A stretch of 64,000 nucleotides of DNA. Source: AC-32 sp963763475 (GTDB lineage Bacteria; Actinomycetota; Thermoleophilia; Gaiellales; Gaiellaceae). The notes under the pieces are model-generated. The model had not been told where the DNA came from, made no database searches, and worked only from the letters and a program-made list of their open reading frames with translations. Positions 1-10,130 of this stretch are shown here, piece after piece (the first letter of the stretch is position 1; each line of letters starts with the position of its first letter). Location of the stretch: NCBI GenBank assembly GCA_963763475.1, contig CAVXOR010000001.1, positions 468,366 through 532,365 of the forward strand, read 5' to 3'. The translations under genes and the position numbers were made by a program.

Positions 1-175
1 TCTCGGCGTATCCCTCTATCTCGGCATGGCTGCCGAGGATGTGGCAGAGCAACGACGAGTAGCTCCGCATGTGACCGAGGACGAGAACGTACGAGCGTCG
101 TGAGAGGAACAACTGCGGCCGTCTCGCGAAGAGGAGCGCGCCACGCGCAAAGCCCTTGGCTCCAATGCGGTTCAC
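1..175 (-). CDS. Sulfotransferase-like protein, N-terminal part (runs off left edge)
   Basis: The gene starts with GTG at 175, sharing a GTGA overlap with the stop of the upstream glycosyltransferase, so the two are translationally coupled. About 58 residues are visible. After a basic leader they read SYVLVLGHMRSYSSLLCHIL, followed by GSHAEIEGYAE. This hydrophobic strand plus an RS-rich loop, then a Gly-Ser-His-x-Glu-Ile segment, resembles the 5'-phosphosulfate-binding start of sulfotransferase family proteins. The C-terminal 3'-phosphate motif lies outside the window, so the assignment rests on the N-terminus only. In this setting it would sulfate a surface glycan; that role is inference from the neighbours. 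Confidence 0.6.
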   Translation of the reverse strand, partial: MNRIGAKGFARGALLFARRPQLFLSRRSYVLVLGHMRSYSSLLCHILGSHAEIEGYAE

Positions 176-1056
176 GCGGACGACTGCGTCGAATCGGCGT
201 CGCGCGCGGCGGCGCGCCACCCGCGCACGACCCCGGTCGGCAGGCCGCGGAGCATCCCGATGCGCGGATCCGGCCGACCACCCGAGCCGCGGACGGCTCG
301 CGCGGCGAGAGCCCGCAGCGACCAGTAGGCGGCGGTCCCCATGTGGCGGACGATCGCGACGTCGCCGCGCCGGAGGTGCTTTCCGTAGACCATCCCCTGG
401 CCTATGCCGTAGCCGACGTAGAGTCGCGCAAGCTGCTCGGGCGTGCGCCAGTCGTGGTGCCAAACGACGAAGTCGGGCTCGTACCTGACTCTACGGCCCG
501 CCCGCAGCCATCGGTACGAGAGGTCGTTGTCCTCGGCTGACGGCCGGACGCTGCCGTCGAAGCCACCGAACTCGAGCACGGCCGACCGCCGAAGCGCCAT
601 GCACTGCGTGAACAGCACGAAGGCGCCCTTACCCGCGTACTCGCGTGCCGTGACGTCATCGATCGTGGACGGGACGAGCTCCGGATCCCCGCGGGGACGC
701 ACGCGACCGGTGACGATCACGTCGCCGTGCACGGACGCATGGACGTGGCCCCGCTCCACCCAGTCCGGCTCGACGGTGCAGTCGTCGTTCGTCAGCAGGA
801 CGATCTCGTGGTGCGCCTCGCGCAGCCCCAGATTGAACGCCGTTCCGAGCCCGGGCGCCGCGCAGTAGATCCTCCGGGCGACGGGAGCGAAGTCCGCGAC
901 CACGTCCGAGACCGCGCCGTCGTCGCTCGAGTCGACGACGAGGATGTCGTCCGCCCGAGGATCGCAGGCGGCGAGCGACTCGAGGCACTGCCAGACGAGC
1001 TCGGGCCGGCCGATCGTCGGGAGGACGATGGTCACCGGCACCGCAATCTCGCTCAC
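172..1056 (-). CDS. Family 2 glycosyltransferase
   Basis: This 294-residue GT-A fold enzyme would move a sugar from a nucleotide donor to a lipid-linked glycan at the inner face of the membrane. The start VPVTIVLPTIGRPEL is the classic GT2 first strand. ILVVDSSDD follows, then the metal-binding region LLTNDDCTVEPDW near residue 100, and a C-terminal AEDNDLSYRWLRAG motif typical of the catalytic-base region. I chose GTG at 1056 because it forms a GTGA overlap with the stop of the preceding gene; an upstream extension to 1257 is only read-through of the other frame. It is a clear paralogue of the GT2 at 40155-41093. The frame is intact. The sugar specificity cannot be read from sequence. Confidence 0.88.
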   Translation of the reverse strand: MSEIAVPVTIVLPTIGRPELVWQCLESLAACDPRADDILVVDSSDDGAVSDVVADFAPVARRIYCAAPGLGTAFNLGLREAHHEIVLLTNDDCTVEPDWVERGHVHASVHGDVIVTGRVRPRGDPELVPSTIDDVTAREYAGKGAFVLFTQCMALRRSAVLEFGGFDGSVRPSAEDNDLSYRWLRAGRRVRYEPDFVVWHHDWRTPEQLARLYVGYGIGQGMVYGKHLRRGDVAIVRHMGTAAYWSLRALAARAVRGSGGRPDPRIGMLRGLPTGVVRGWRAAARDADSTQSSA

Positions 1057-1956
1057 GGAAAGAAGACCCGGTGTTTGACGCTTCCGGTCAGGCGCCCGAG
1101 CTCGCGGCCAAGCCGGACGCCGAGCGGCGCGAGGTCGGCCTTCGTCCGCGCGCGCGCGAGATCGAGGGCGAGGCGTGCCCACGACCTCAGGACCGCCGGA
1201 AGCATCCGCCGTCGCATGCCGGCGTCGCGGTAACGCTTGTAGAGAAGCGGGGCGCACGATGCCTCCCCGAATCCCTGCCGAAACAGGTCGATTAAACCGT
1301 CGCGGTAGCGCACGCGGTAGATCGCGTTCGGGACGAACTGGAGAGGCGTGCCCGCGAACTGCACCTCCCAGGACAGCGAGATGTCGTACATGCGTGGCAG
1401 GTCGTCCGGAAAGCCGCCAACCGACTCGAAGAGGTGCCGGGTGATGCCCATGCTCGCGCCCGCGTTCGGCAGAACGCCGAACTGGGCGACGAGTGGCTCG
1501 TCACCGTCTCGCCAGGGCGGCCCGTGCGCCGCACGCACCCACGATGGATTCAGCGTCTCCTGGTCGAACGCTGCGGTCACGAACTCGTGCTCTTCGAAGG
1601 CCGCGGCCATCGCTGAGAGGTATCCGGGCGCCACGACGTCGTCCGCGTCGACGAAGACAGAGCTTCTCGGCCCGGGCGTGGCGCGCCCCGACGTTAGACG
1701 CGTGGCCGCCGCCTAGATGCTCAGTCGCCTCGACCAGCTTTAAGTCGAGACGGTCGCCGAAGCGCTCGACGAGCTCCCGTGAGTGGTCGTCGGAGCGATT
1801 GTCGACGGCGATCAGCTCCCAGCGCCCCTCGTAGTCCTGGTCGACCAGCGCCTCGAGCTGTTCCGCGATCGTGCGGGCGGCGTTGCGGAACGGGAGGATC
1901 ACGGTCAGCTCGAGCGTCGGCTGCGCCGCGCGCGACTCAGCGCGGCGCGGCCGCAA
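1053..1956 (-). CDS. Family 2 glycosyltransferase, one frameshift
   Basis: The N-terminal half begins MRPRRAESRAAQPTLELTV and continues ILPFRNAARTIAEQLEALV, with LIAVDNRSDDHS, a standard GT2 start. The catalytic region VFVDADDVVAPGYL and the C-terminal half (GVLPNAGASMGITRHLFESV, then YDISLSWEVQ) lie in another frame that ends at 1053. The frames change near position 1665, just before the DAD metal-binding triplet; one inserted or deleted base explains it. The full protein would be about 300 residues. The start at 1956 overlaps the end of the upstream membrane protein by 20 bases, consistent with operon coupling. The gene is probably functional if the indel is a sequence error; if real, the enzyme is dead. 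Confidence 0.75.
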
Positions 1957-3329
1957 TTCGCACCTCCCTCGCCGCGTCGGCCGCCTGGCCGCCCAGCCGA
2001 ATCGCGCGCGCGACGAGCCAGAGACTCACCGACAGGCCGGCGGCGAACATCACGACGGACGCGACACGCCAGAGGTTTCCCTGGTGCAGCGAGTACGGGT
2101 ATACGAGCGCGTTCGCCGTGGTGGCGAGCATCACCCCGACACCGAGCACGAGCTGCTCCCTGCGGTCGCTCGAGCAACAGCGCGCCCGCGATCGCCCATG
2201 CCGCGACCATGAGCACGAGGTACTGCGGGCTGAAGACGCGGTTCAGGAGCAGGAAGAGCACCGGCGCCATCGCGGCGACAGCGATGGCAGCGCGCGCGCT
2301 CGCTCGCACACGCCACGCGGCAACGGCGAGCGCGAGCAGCACGACAACCTGCACCACCGTCGTGAACGGATTGACCCAACCGGGAACGTGCGCGGGAAGC
2401 CAGAACTGCTGCAGCGAGACGCTCACGCGGCCGATCGGCGCGAGCAGGAGGTACCAGATCGACTCGCCGGTCACGCCCTGGCCGTGGAAGTACCGGTACG
2501 CGTAGACGGTGTGGCCCGGGCTCCAGACGAGGAACGGCAGGTGGAGCAGCGGCGAAGACGGCTGCGAAGGCGACCGCGTGTCCTGCTGCGGGCCGCCAGC
2601 GCCGACCGGAAGCGAGCCAGACGACGAGCAGCGCGCAGGCGAGCGCCGGCGTCCACTTCGCGGCTGCCCCGAGGCCGAGCAGCGCGCCGGCGACCACCCA
2701 GCGCTCGCGGAGCGCGAACAGGAGCCCGAGCGCGAGGAGCGCCGTCGGGACGAGGTCGAAGCGGAACTCCCACGAGAACGCGTTCAGCGGCCAGAGCGCG
2801 ACGAGCGCCGCGAGCCACGCGCTGCGTCCCGTCCGCAGTGCCCACACCGCCGCCACGGTCACGAGCTGAAACGGAACCATCACGAACGCATGAGCGATCC
2901 GCGTCGGCCCTCCGCCGACCAGAGCGTCAAACGCGAACAGCAGCACCGCGGCGGGCGGGTACTGCGCGTCGGGGTAGTGGCCGTGGAGGAGCGAGTTCCC
3001 CCAGATCCGGTAGAGCACCGCGGAGTCGACGCTGGTCACGCCGAGCGCGAGATCGACGGCGATCCACGCCACGTTGAAGCCAAGCGTCACGACGAGGAGC
3101 GGAACGAGCCGGAGCCGCTCCTGCGACCGCCACGCGACGAGGAAGGCGAACGCGGACGCCACGGCGCCGAGCACGATCCACACCGCCGAGCCCTGCTTCT
3201 GGGCCGCGACCTCGGCGAGCACCATCGCGACCGCGCCGCCGGCGAGCGCGGCATGCGGCTCCAGTGCCGGGATGCGCACGCCCACGGCCGAGCCGCTTGC
3301 TGGCGCCGTCTCCGTCCGACCCTCCAGCA

Positions 3330-3330
<1 letters not shown>
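1937..3330 (-). CDS. GT87/DUF2029-like polytopic mannosyltransferase, frameshifted
   Basis: This is a polytopic membrane protein of the GT-C type, expected to use a polyprenyl-phosphate sugar on the outer face of the membrane. The first ~260 residues from ATG 3330 are clean and strongly hydrophobic. They contain the loop HYPDAQYPPAAVLLFAFD and later GAAAKWTPALACALL, both characteristic of the DUF2029/GT87 family. The C-terminal part NRVFSPQYLVLMVAAW and a last segment ALVYPYSLHQGNLWR are in other frames, so breaks lie near 2540 and 2160. The start overlaps the preceding stop in TGATG. Total length would be about 460 residues. Family assignment is good; the donor is unknown. Confidence 0.72.
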
Positions 3331-4328
<998 letters not shown>

Positions 4329-4435
4329 CACCAGTTAGGGGCGCCGCCGCCGCGGGCGGCCGCCGGCCTCGTATTCCCCCGAATCCTCCTCCCGATCCGC
4401 CGCAGGACCTGATTGTAGGTCGGCTCGACGTGGAT

Positions 4436-5209
4436 TCAAGGCGTCTGTGCCGCCGCGGCTGGACCCCCGTCGCCCGATGGGGGCACGTCGCCGCGGAACA
4501 GCTGGAAGGGCAGGAGCGGCGACCACAGCCGCACTCGCTCGAGCGTGCCCTCGGCGCGTGCCCCCCAGGAGCGGTTGACGGCAAACGGCGGCAGGAAGCC
4601 GAACCGCTCGGCCGACGGACGCGCGAGGCCCGCGTCCCGCATCGCGCCGAAGACCTTCCCCTCGCGCATGGTCAGGATCCCCTTGTCGCCGCTCCAGCTC
4701 ATGCCCGGCACGACCAGCATCTGGAGGTAGTAGAGCGGGTTGAGCGGGTTCGGCTCGAGGAAGACGATGCGGCCCCCCGGCCGCGCGAGGTCGCGCATCG
4801 CGCGCAGGCAGCCGCCGAGGTCGTGGAGGTGGTGGAGCGTAAAGAAGCCGATCACGGCGTCGAAGCGGCCCTTCAGCTCGTCGGGTGGATCGAGCACGTC
4901 CGCGCAGTGGAGCGGGATCCCGTACCGCCCGCCGTCGAACTCTCGGAAGCGCGCGAGGAGCGACTCGGTGAGGTCGAGGCCTTCCACGACGAGGCCGTGG
5001 TCGGCGAGTGCGAACGTGTACCTCCCCATCCCGCAGCCGACGTCGAGGACGCGCTCACCGGGCACCAAGCCGGCGAAGGCGATCAGCCGGTCGACCTGTC
5101 GCCGGATGTAGGTCGAATCCGACGGTCGCATCGCGTGCTTGCCCGCATGCTCGAAGTACTCGATCTGCGCGCGGTTGTGATGCTCGATCGAACGCTCTTC
5201 GCCGCTCAC
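4436..5209 (-). CDS. Class I SAM-dependent methyltransferase
   Basis: A 257-residue soluble methyltransferase. Motif I is RVLDVGCGMGRYTFAL near residues 53-68, followed by the acidic residue of motif II in EGLDLTE. FDAVIGFFTLHHLHDL forms motif IV/V, and PGGRIVFLEPNPLNPLYYLQ is motif VI. This is the Methyltransf_11/25 pattern. The GTG start at 5209 lies six bases after the end of the upstream GT4. A 104-base gap separates its stop from the next glycosyltransferase. O-methylation of a surface sugar is the likely job given the neighbours, but the acceptor is not readable from sequence. Confidence 0.85.
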   Translation of the reverse strand: MSGEERSIEHHNRAQIEYFEHAGKHAMRPSDSTYIRRQVDRLIAFAGLVPGERVLDVGCGMGRYTFALADHGLVVEGLDLTESLLARFREFDGGRYGIPLHCADVLDPPDELKGRFDAVIGFFTLHHLHDLGGCLRAMRDLARPGGRIVFLEPNPLNPLYYLQMLVVPGMSWSGDKGILTMREGKVFGAMRDAGLARPSAERFGFLPPFAVNRSWGARAEGTLERVRLWSPLLPFQLFRGDVPPSGDGGPAAAAQTP

Positions 5210-5214
5210 GAGGC

Positions 5215-6411
5215 TCAGAGTAGATTGGTTCGCCGCCGAGGCGCAATCGTGGACGCTGGGCTGCGCCGGCTACATCGCTGGATCGCATCGGCGTAGGCGC
5301 GTTCCAATGACTCAGCCTGCGCCTGCAGTGGGAACGCGCGCCGCACGTGATCGCGCGCGGCACGACCAAGCTCTGCTCGGAGCGCCGGATCGTCGTGCAG
5401 ACGCACCATCCAGTCCGCCACCGCGACCGGATCCTCCGGAGCGACGAGGATCCCCGTCTCGAGGTGTTGCAGCTGCTCCGGAATGCCCCCGACCGCGGTC
5501 GCGATCACGGGGAGCCCCGCCGCCATCGCCTCGAGCGTGCTCAGCGGGAACGCCTCCTGTCGCGACGGGAGGACGAAGACGTTCCAGGTCCCGAGCGCCT
5601 CGCCGGCAGCTCGCGGCCCGAGCATCCGAACCGCCTCCCGCAGCGGCGGCGCGCCGGCGAGCGCCTCGACCCGGTCGTCGAAGGCAGCGTCGTTCCAGAT
5701 GCGGCTTGGACCGACGTGCTCGAAGCGAAGCTGCGGCCGCTGCAGGAGCGCGAGACGCGCGGCCTCGAGGAAGACGTCCGTCCCCTTCGTCCGGGCGACG
5801 TGGCCGATCGTGCCGACGACGAACGCGATCCTCCGGAGCATGCGTGGGCGGAGCCTCGGGGACGCCGTTGCGGATCGTCAGGACCGGCGTCCTTCCGGCG
5901 CGCTCCCGCAGCATCGTGCTGACGGGGCCCGACACGCCGACGAGGACGTCGGCGACGACCGCCGCCCAGCGGAGCGTGAGGTCGCGCTTCTGCCCGGGCC
6001 GCGGGAGCTCGTGCACCTGCACGAGCACCGGATAGCCGCGCGCGACGCGCGATCGTCGCCTCGGGAAGGACGAGCAGCGAGTTCACGTGGACGACGCTCG
6101 GCGCGCGCGCCGTGAGCCAGTGGTCGAACGCCCTCAGGTACGCGGGCGTCCGCCGCAGGCGCGCTGAGCACGCCGGGATCGGATCGCCAGCCGCGGACGC
6201 TGAAGGCGATCGGCTTCTCGCGAAGACCATGCTCGTCGAGCACCGACGCGCTCGCACCGACGAGCGGTCCTTCACCGGGAAACCAGCCGCTGGCGGTCCA
6301 GCCGGTTCGCCGCAGCTCGGCGAGGGCCCGAACGACCGAGACGCCGGCGCCGAGCGCCTCGGACTCGTGGAAGACGACGCAGACCTGCCGCGGCGAGGTC
6401 GCGTTCGTCAC
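5215..6411 (-). CDS. Family 4 glycosyltransferase, several frameshifts
   Basis: Four consecutive pieces in changing frames make one GT4 (GT-B fold) enzyme of about 395 residues. The N-terminal piece from GTG 6411 reads VCVVFHESEALGAGVSVVRA. The next, HVNSLLVLPEAT, belongs to the first Rossmann domain. The piece VGVSGPVSTMLRERAG with VLTIRNGVPEAPP is the hinge. The C-terminal piece FVVGTIGHVARTKGTDVFLE, FVLPSRQEAFPLSTLEAMA and GLPVIATAVGGIPEQL is the canonical nucleotide-sugar domain with the E-x7-E motif. Frame changes fall near 6160, 6040 and 5830. It is divergent from the GT4 at 6528, with 116 bases between the starts. Confidence 0.72.
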
Positions 6412-6527
6412 CGCAGCAGGGCGTGCTCTGGAACGGAGACCGCGACCGTCATAGAATCAGGGCACTGCGGCGGCTCGTGCGCGGCCGCAGGTCGACTTGT
6501 CGGGGAGAGGGAACTGCGGACACGACG

Positions 6528-7794
6528 ATGAGCGGGCTGGACATTCTGGTCACGACGTCTTACTACTGGCCCGAGGAGGCCGGGAGCGCGCCGTACCTCG
6601 CGGGGCTCGCACGGCACCTGCAGGAGCGCGGTCACCGCGTCGTGGTCGCGACCGGGTATCCCGCACTACCCCGAGTGGCGGTTGCCCGACGGCGCGCGCC
6701 TCTCGCGCACGGACTGGCACGGCACGGTGAAGGTCCGGCGCCGCTGGCATTACGTCCCTCGCAGCCAGACCGCCGCGCACCGGCTTCTGTACGAGGGGAC
6801 GCTGTTCACGCTCGGGCTGACGGCGCTGCCGCTGCGGCGCCGGCCCGACGTCGTGATCGGCACCTGCCCGACGCTTGCCGGCGGCGCGCTCGCGGCGACG
6901 GCCTCGCGCGTCTACCGGCGCGCCGTACGCGCTCGTGTTCCAGGACCTGATGGGGCAGGCGGCCCGGCAGAGCGGCGTGCCCGGCGGCGCCCGAGTGGCG
7001 AGCGCCGTCGGCGCGGCGGAGGTCGCGCTCGCTCGACGCGCCGCCGCCGTCGGCGTGATCGCGGAAGGCTTCCGCTCGTACCTCGAGCGCGGCGGAGTGC
7101 CACCGGAGAAGATCCACCGACTGCGCAACTGGACGCGTCGGGTGGAGCCCGAGCGAGTCGGTGGCCGAGACGAGGCAGCGACTCGGGTGGCGCGACGACG
7201 AGTTCGTCTGCCTGCACGGCGGCAACCTCGGCCGCAAGCAGGGCCTCGACAACCTGCTCGAACACGGCCGCGCTCCTCCGCGGCGAGAACGTCCGAATCG
7301 TCCTCGCCGGCGACGGCAACGACCGCGAGCGGCTCGAGCAGACGAGCGCGCGATCTCGCGCTCGACGAACGTCGCAGTTCATCGAGCTGCAGGGGCCGGG
7401 GCGCTGGGAGGCGGTGATGGCGGCGTCCGACGTCCTGCTCGTGAACCAGCGTGCCTCGGTGACCGACATGTCGCTTCCGTCGAAGCTCACGTCGTACTTC
7501 GCGGCGGGTCGTCCGGTCGTCGCGGCCGCCTCGCCTGACAGCGAGACCGCGCGCGAGATCGAGGCAGCGGGCGCGGGCTTCGTCGTCCCGCCGGACGACC
7601 CCGAGCGGCTGCGCGACGCGATCTTCGCGGTCAGAGCGGATTCCGCCGCGGCCGCCGAGCTCGGCGCGAGCGGGAGGCGGTACGCGGAGCGGGTGCTCTT
7701 CCCCGACGTCGCGCTCGCGGACTACGACCGCTTTCTCGAGCTCGTCGTCGAGAACGGCAAACGCGCGACGTCGCCGCTGACCACACCGCACTAG
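6528..7794 (+). CDS. Family 4 glycosyltransferase (WcaI/WbuB-like), several frameshifts
   Basis: The only plus-strand gene in the first 20 kb. ATG 6528 begins MSGLDILVTTSYYWPEEAGS, a WbuB/WcaI-type GT4 start, followed by YLAGLARHLQERGHRVVVAT. Later pieces in shifted frames include VVIGTCPTLAGGALAAT, ALVFQDLMGQAARQSGV, FVCLHGGNLGRKQGLDNL and the C-terminal core NVRIVLAGDGNDRERL, then VTDMSLPSKLTSYFAAGRP and AAGAGFVVPPDDPERL. At least four indels (about 6665, 6920, 7150 and 7265) break it, and the stretch at 7340-7370 is also poor. Intact length would be about 420 residues. It converges on the epimerase gene, with stops only two bases apart. Confidence 0.7.
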
Positions 7795-7796
7795 CC

Positions 7797-8897
7797 TCAC
7801 GTGCGAGCCGGCCGCCGGCCCTTCCGCTGGCTGCCAGCGGTCCACGTTCGCGTCGTGGATCTCCTCGCAGGATCCGCGGCACGTCGTACTCGAGCTGCCA
7901 GTCCGGGTAGTGCGCTCTCGAAGCGACCGTTGTCGCCGATCCACCAGATGTGGTCGCCGATCCGGTTTGTCTCCTTGTACGTCCACTCGAGCTCCTCGCC
8001 GGCGATCTCCTGCGCAGAGCGTCGATCGCCTCGAGGACGGAAGCGTTGCTGAACCGCCCGCCGCCGATGTTGTAGACCTCGGCGACGCGCGGCGCCCGGA
8101 AGAACTCGTCGAACGCGCGGATCAGGTCCTCGCTGTGGATCGCGTCCCGGACCTGCTTGCCCTTGTAGCCGAACACGTTGTAGGCGCGGCCGGTCATCAC
8201 GCAGCGCATGACGTAGGCGAGGAACCCGTGCAGCTCGGCGGCGGAGTGATTGGGGCCGGTGAGCGTCCCGCCTCGGAAGCACGCCGTCCGCAGGCCGAAG
8301 TAGCGCCCGTACTCCTGCACGAGCACGTCCGCGGCGACCTTCGAGGCGCCGAAGAGGCTGTGCAGGCAGCTGTCGATCGACATGTCCTCGCGGATCCCGT
8401 TCCAGTACGTGTGGTCGCGCTCGATCTCCCAGCGCGTCTCCAGCTCGACGAGCGGAAGCTCGTTCGGACGGTCGCCGTAGACCTTGTTCGTCGAGGTGAA
8501 GATGAACGTCGCCTCGGGAGCGTGCAGCCGGGTCGCCTCGAGGAGGTTGAGCGTCCCGACGGCGTTGATGTCGAAGTCGACGAACGGCTCGCGCGCGGCC
8601 CAGTCGTGCGACGGTTGCGCGGCCGTGTGCACGACGAGCGCGATCTCGTGCCCGTAGCGAGCGAAGAGGTCGAGCATCGATCCGCGGTCGCGGACATCGA
8701 CGTCGCTGTGGGTGTAGCGCTTTCCCAGGCGTTCTTGCAGGCGGCTCCGATTCCACTCGGTCGAACCGTCCTGCGCCGAAGAAGACCCGGCGCATGTCGT
8801 TGTCGATCCCGACCACGTCGAGTCCGAGCGACCCGAAGTGGAGCGCCGCCTCCGAGCCGATCAGCCCGCAGGAGCCGGTGACGACGACCACGGTCAT
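7797..8897 (-). CDS. NAD-dependent epimerase, CDP-paratose 2-epimerase-like, frameshifted
   Basis: An extended short-chain dehydrogenase of about 365 residues that would interconvert a nucleotide sugar. ATG 8897 gives VVVVTGSCGLIGSEAALHFG, the NAD-binding Gly motif, then IDNDMRRVFFGAGRF. The longest intact piece contains HTAAQPSHDWAAREPFVDFD, FIFTSTNKVYGDRPNELP, HSLFGASKVAADVLVQEYGR and YNVFGYKGKQVRDAIHSEDL, which closely follow the CDP-paratose/tyvelose 2-epimerase group. The position normally holding the catalytic Tyr of Y-x3-K is Phe here (LFGASK). Frame changes lie near 8740, 8000 and 7870. The start overlaps the preceding stop in ATGA. Family call is firm; exact substrate is not. Confidence 0.75.
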   Translation of the reverse strand: MTVVVVTGSCGLIGSEAALHFGSLGLDVVGIDNDMRRVFFGAGRFDRVESEPPARTPGKALHPQRRRCPRPRIDARPLRSLRARDRARRAHGRATVARLGRARAVRRLRHQRRRDAQPPRGDPAARSRGDVHLHLDEQGLRRPSERASARRAGDALGDRARPHVLERDPRGHVDRQLPAQPLRRLEGRRGRARAGVRALLRPADGVLPRRDAHRPQSLRRRAARVPRLRHALRDDRPRLQRVRLQGQAGPGRDPQRGPDPRVRRVLPGAARRRGLQHRRRAVQQRFRPRGDRRSAQEIAGEELEWTYKETNRIGDHIWWIGDNGRFESALPGLAARVRRAADPARRSTTRTWTAGSQRKGRRPART

Positions 8898-10130
8898 GCC
8901 GCGTCCTCTCTGCTCGTTTCCGACGTCGCCGCCTCGCTCCGCGCAACGACGTCGCGGCCGAGGCGCGCCGCCCTGTGCTCGAGCGCTCGCTCGTAGGCTT
9001 GGAGGTGCACCTCCGCGCACCGCTCCGTCGCGCAGAGCGCGGCCGCCCGCTCCCGCGCGCGGGCGCCCATCGCAGCGCGCGTGGCGGCGTCGCCGGTGCG
9101 GAGGATCGCGTCCGCCAACGCGTCGGAGCGGAGGGGCGGGACGACGAACCCGGTCACGCCGTCCTCCACGAGTTCCGCGACGCCGCCGACGTCGGTGGCG
9201 ACGACCGGCACGCTCATCATCATCGCTTCTTCCGCGGCAGTGGGGACACCCTCCGAGCGCGGGACCGAGGAGAGGACGAAGATGTCCGCGGCGGCGAGCG
9301 CAGGACGAACGTCGTCGAGCCCGCCGGCGAAGACGACGTCTTTGCCGATCTCGAGGCCGAGCCGGCCGCAGAGGACGTGCAGCTCGCGCTCGTACGCCAC
9401 GTGCGTGTCGTGCGAGGCACCCACGATCACCGCCTTGACCGAGCGACCGCCACGACGGAGCAGGCCGACCGCCTGGAGGAGGAACTCGTGTCCCTTCTGC
9501 GGGTTGAGATTCCCGACGCTGACGAGGACAAGGTCGTCGGCGGAGAACCCGAAGCTCCGTCGCGCGTCGTCGCCGTCGAAGTTCTCCGCGCGGAAATCAT
9601 CGCTATCGACGGGAGGGAAGAACGGACGGAGCCTGTCGCCGAGCGCCTCGGCGCCCGGGTGGACGTGCCCGACCGCGAGTCCGGTGCTCATGACGACGTC
9701 AGCGAGACGCACGACAAGCGGCATCATCAGCCTGCGAACGCTCATCGGCGGCCGCGTGTCGAGCAACTGCCAGATGATCGCGCAATCCTCTCGACGGCCG
9801 GCGATCGCTGCATGGGGATTGATGAGGCCCTCCACCTGCACGACGTCGATTGCCCGGTCGCGGATCACCTTGCGGATCGCCGCCACCTCTCCCGGGAAGT
9901 AGCGCACGAGGTCGAACAGCGGCCGCGGATGGAACGTCGCCCGTGCGCGGTGCAGCGGGATCGTCACCGTGTCGACGCCCTCGGCACGAAGGCGCCGCGC
10001 CGCGTTGCCGCCGTCCGGGACGAGCGACTGTCACGAAGACGCCGTTCTCGCGCAGCGCCTGTGCCAGGCGGAGCGCCTGGTTGTGCGGCCCGCCGAAGAC
10101 CGGATAGTGGATGACGATCAGGACGTTCAC
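8894..10130 (-). CDS. Family 4 glycosyltransferase, one frameshift
   Basis: GTG 10130 starts VNVLIVIHYPVFGGPHNQAL, a GT4 N-terminus, with LAQALRENGVFVTVA. After one frame change near 10020 a clean 357-residue stretch follows: VVQVEGLINPHAAIAGRRED, LVSVGNLNPQKGHEFLLQAV, VVFAGGLDDVRPALAAADIF, VPTAAEEAMMMSVPVVATDV and LVEDGVTGFVVPPLRSDALA. The second domain therefore has the donor-binding loop and the E-x7-E-like acidic pair intact. Start and stop are tied to both neighbours by GTGA and ATGA overlaps, placing it in one operon with the epimerase. The role is addition of a sugar to the growing repeat; specificity is unknown. Confidence 0.78.

Noticed and set aside
1779..3077. Long plus-strand open frame (432 residues) opposite the GT87-like gene
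   Set aside because: It is Arg/Pro/Ala-rich without any motif, and the opposite strand carries clear membrane-protein sequence. It is an antisense artefact of high GC.
6550..7986. 478-residue minus-strand open frame across the plus-strand GT4
   Set aside because: Composition is charged and low-complexity. Only its first ~35 residues coincide with a real gene, the C-terminal end of the epimerase in a shifted frame.
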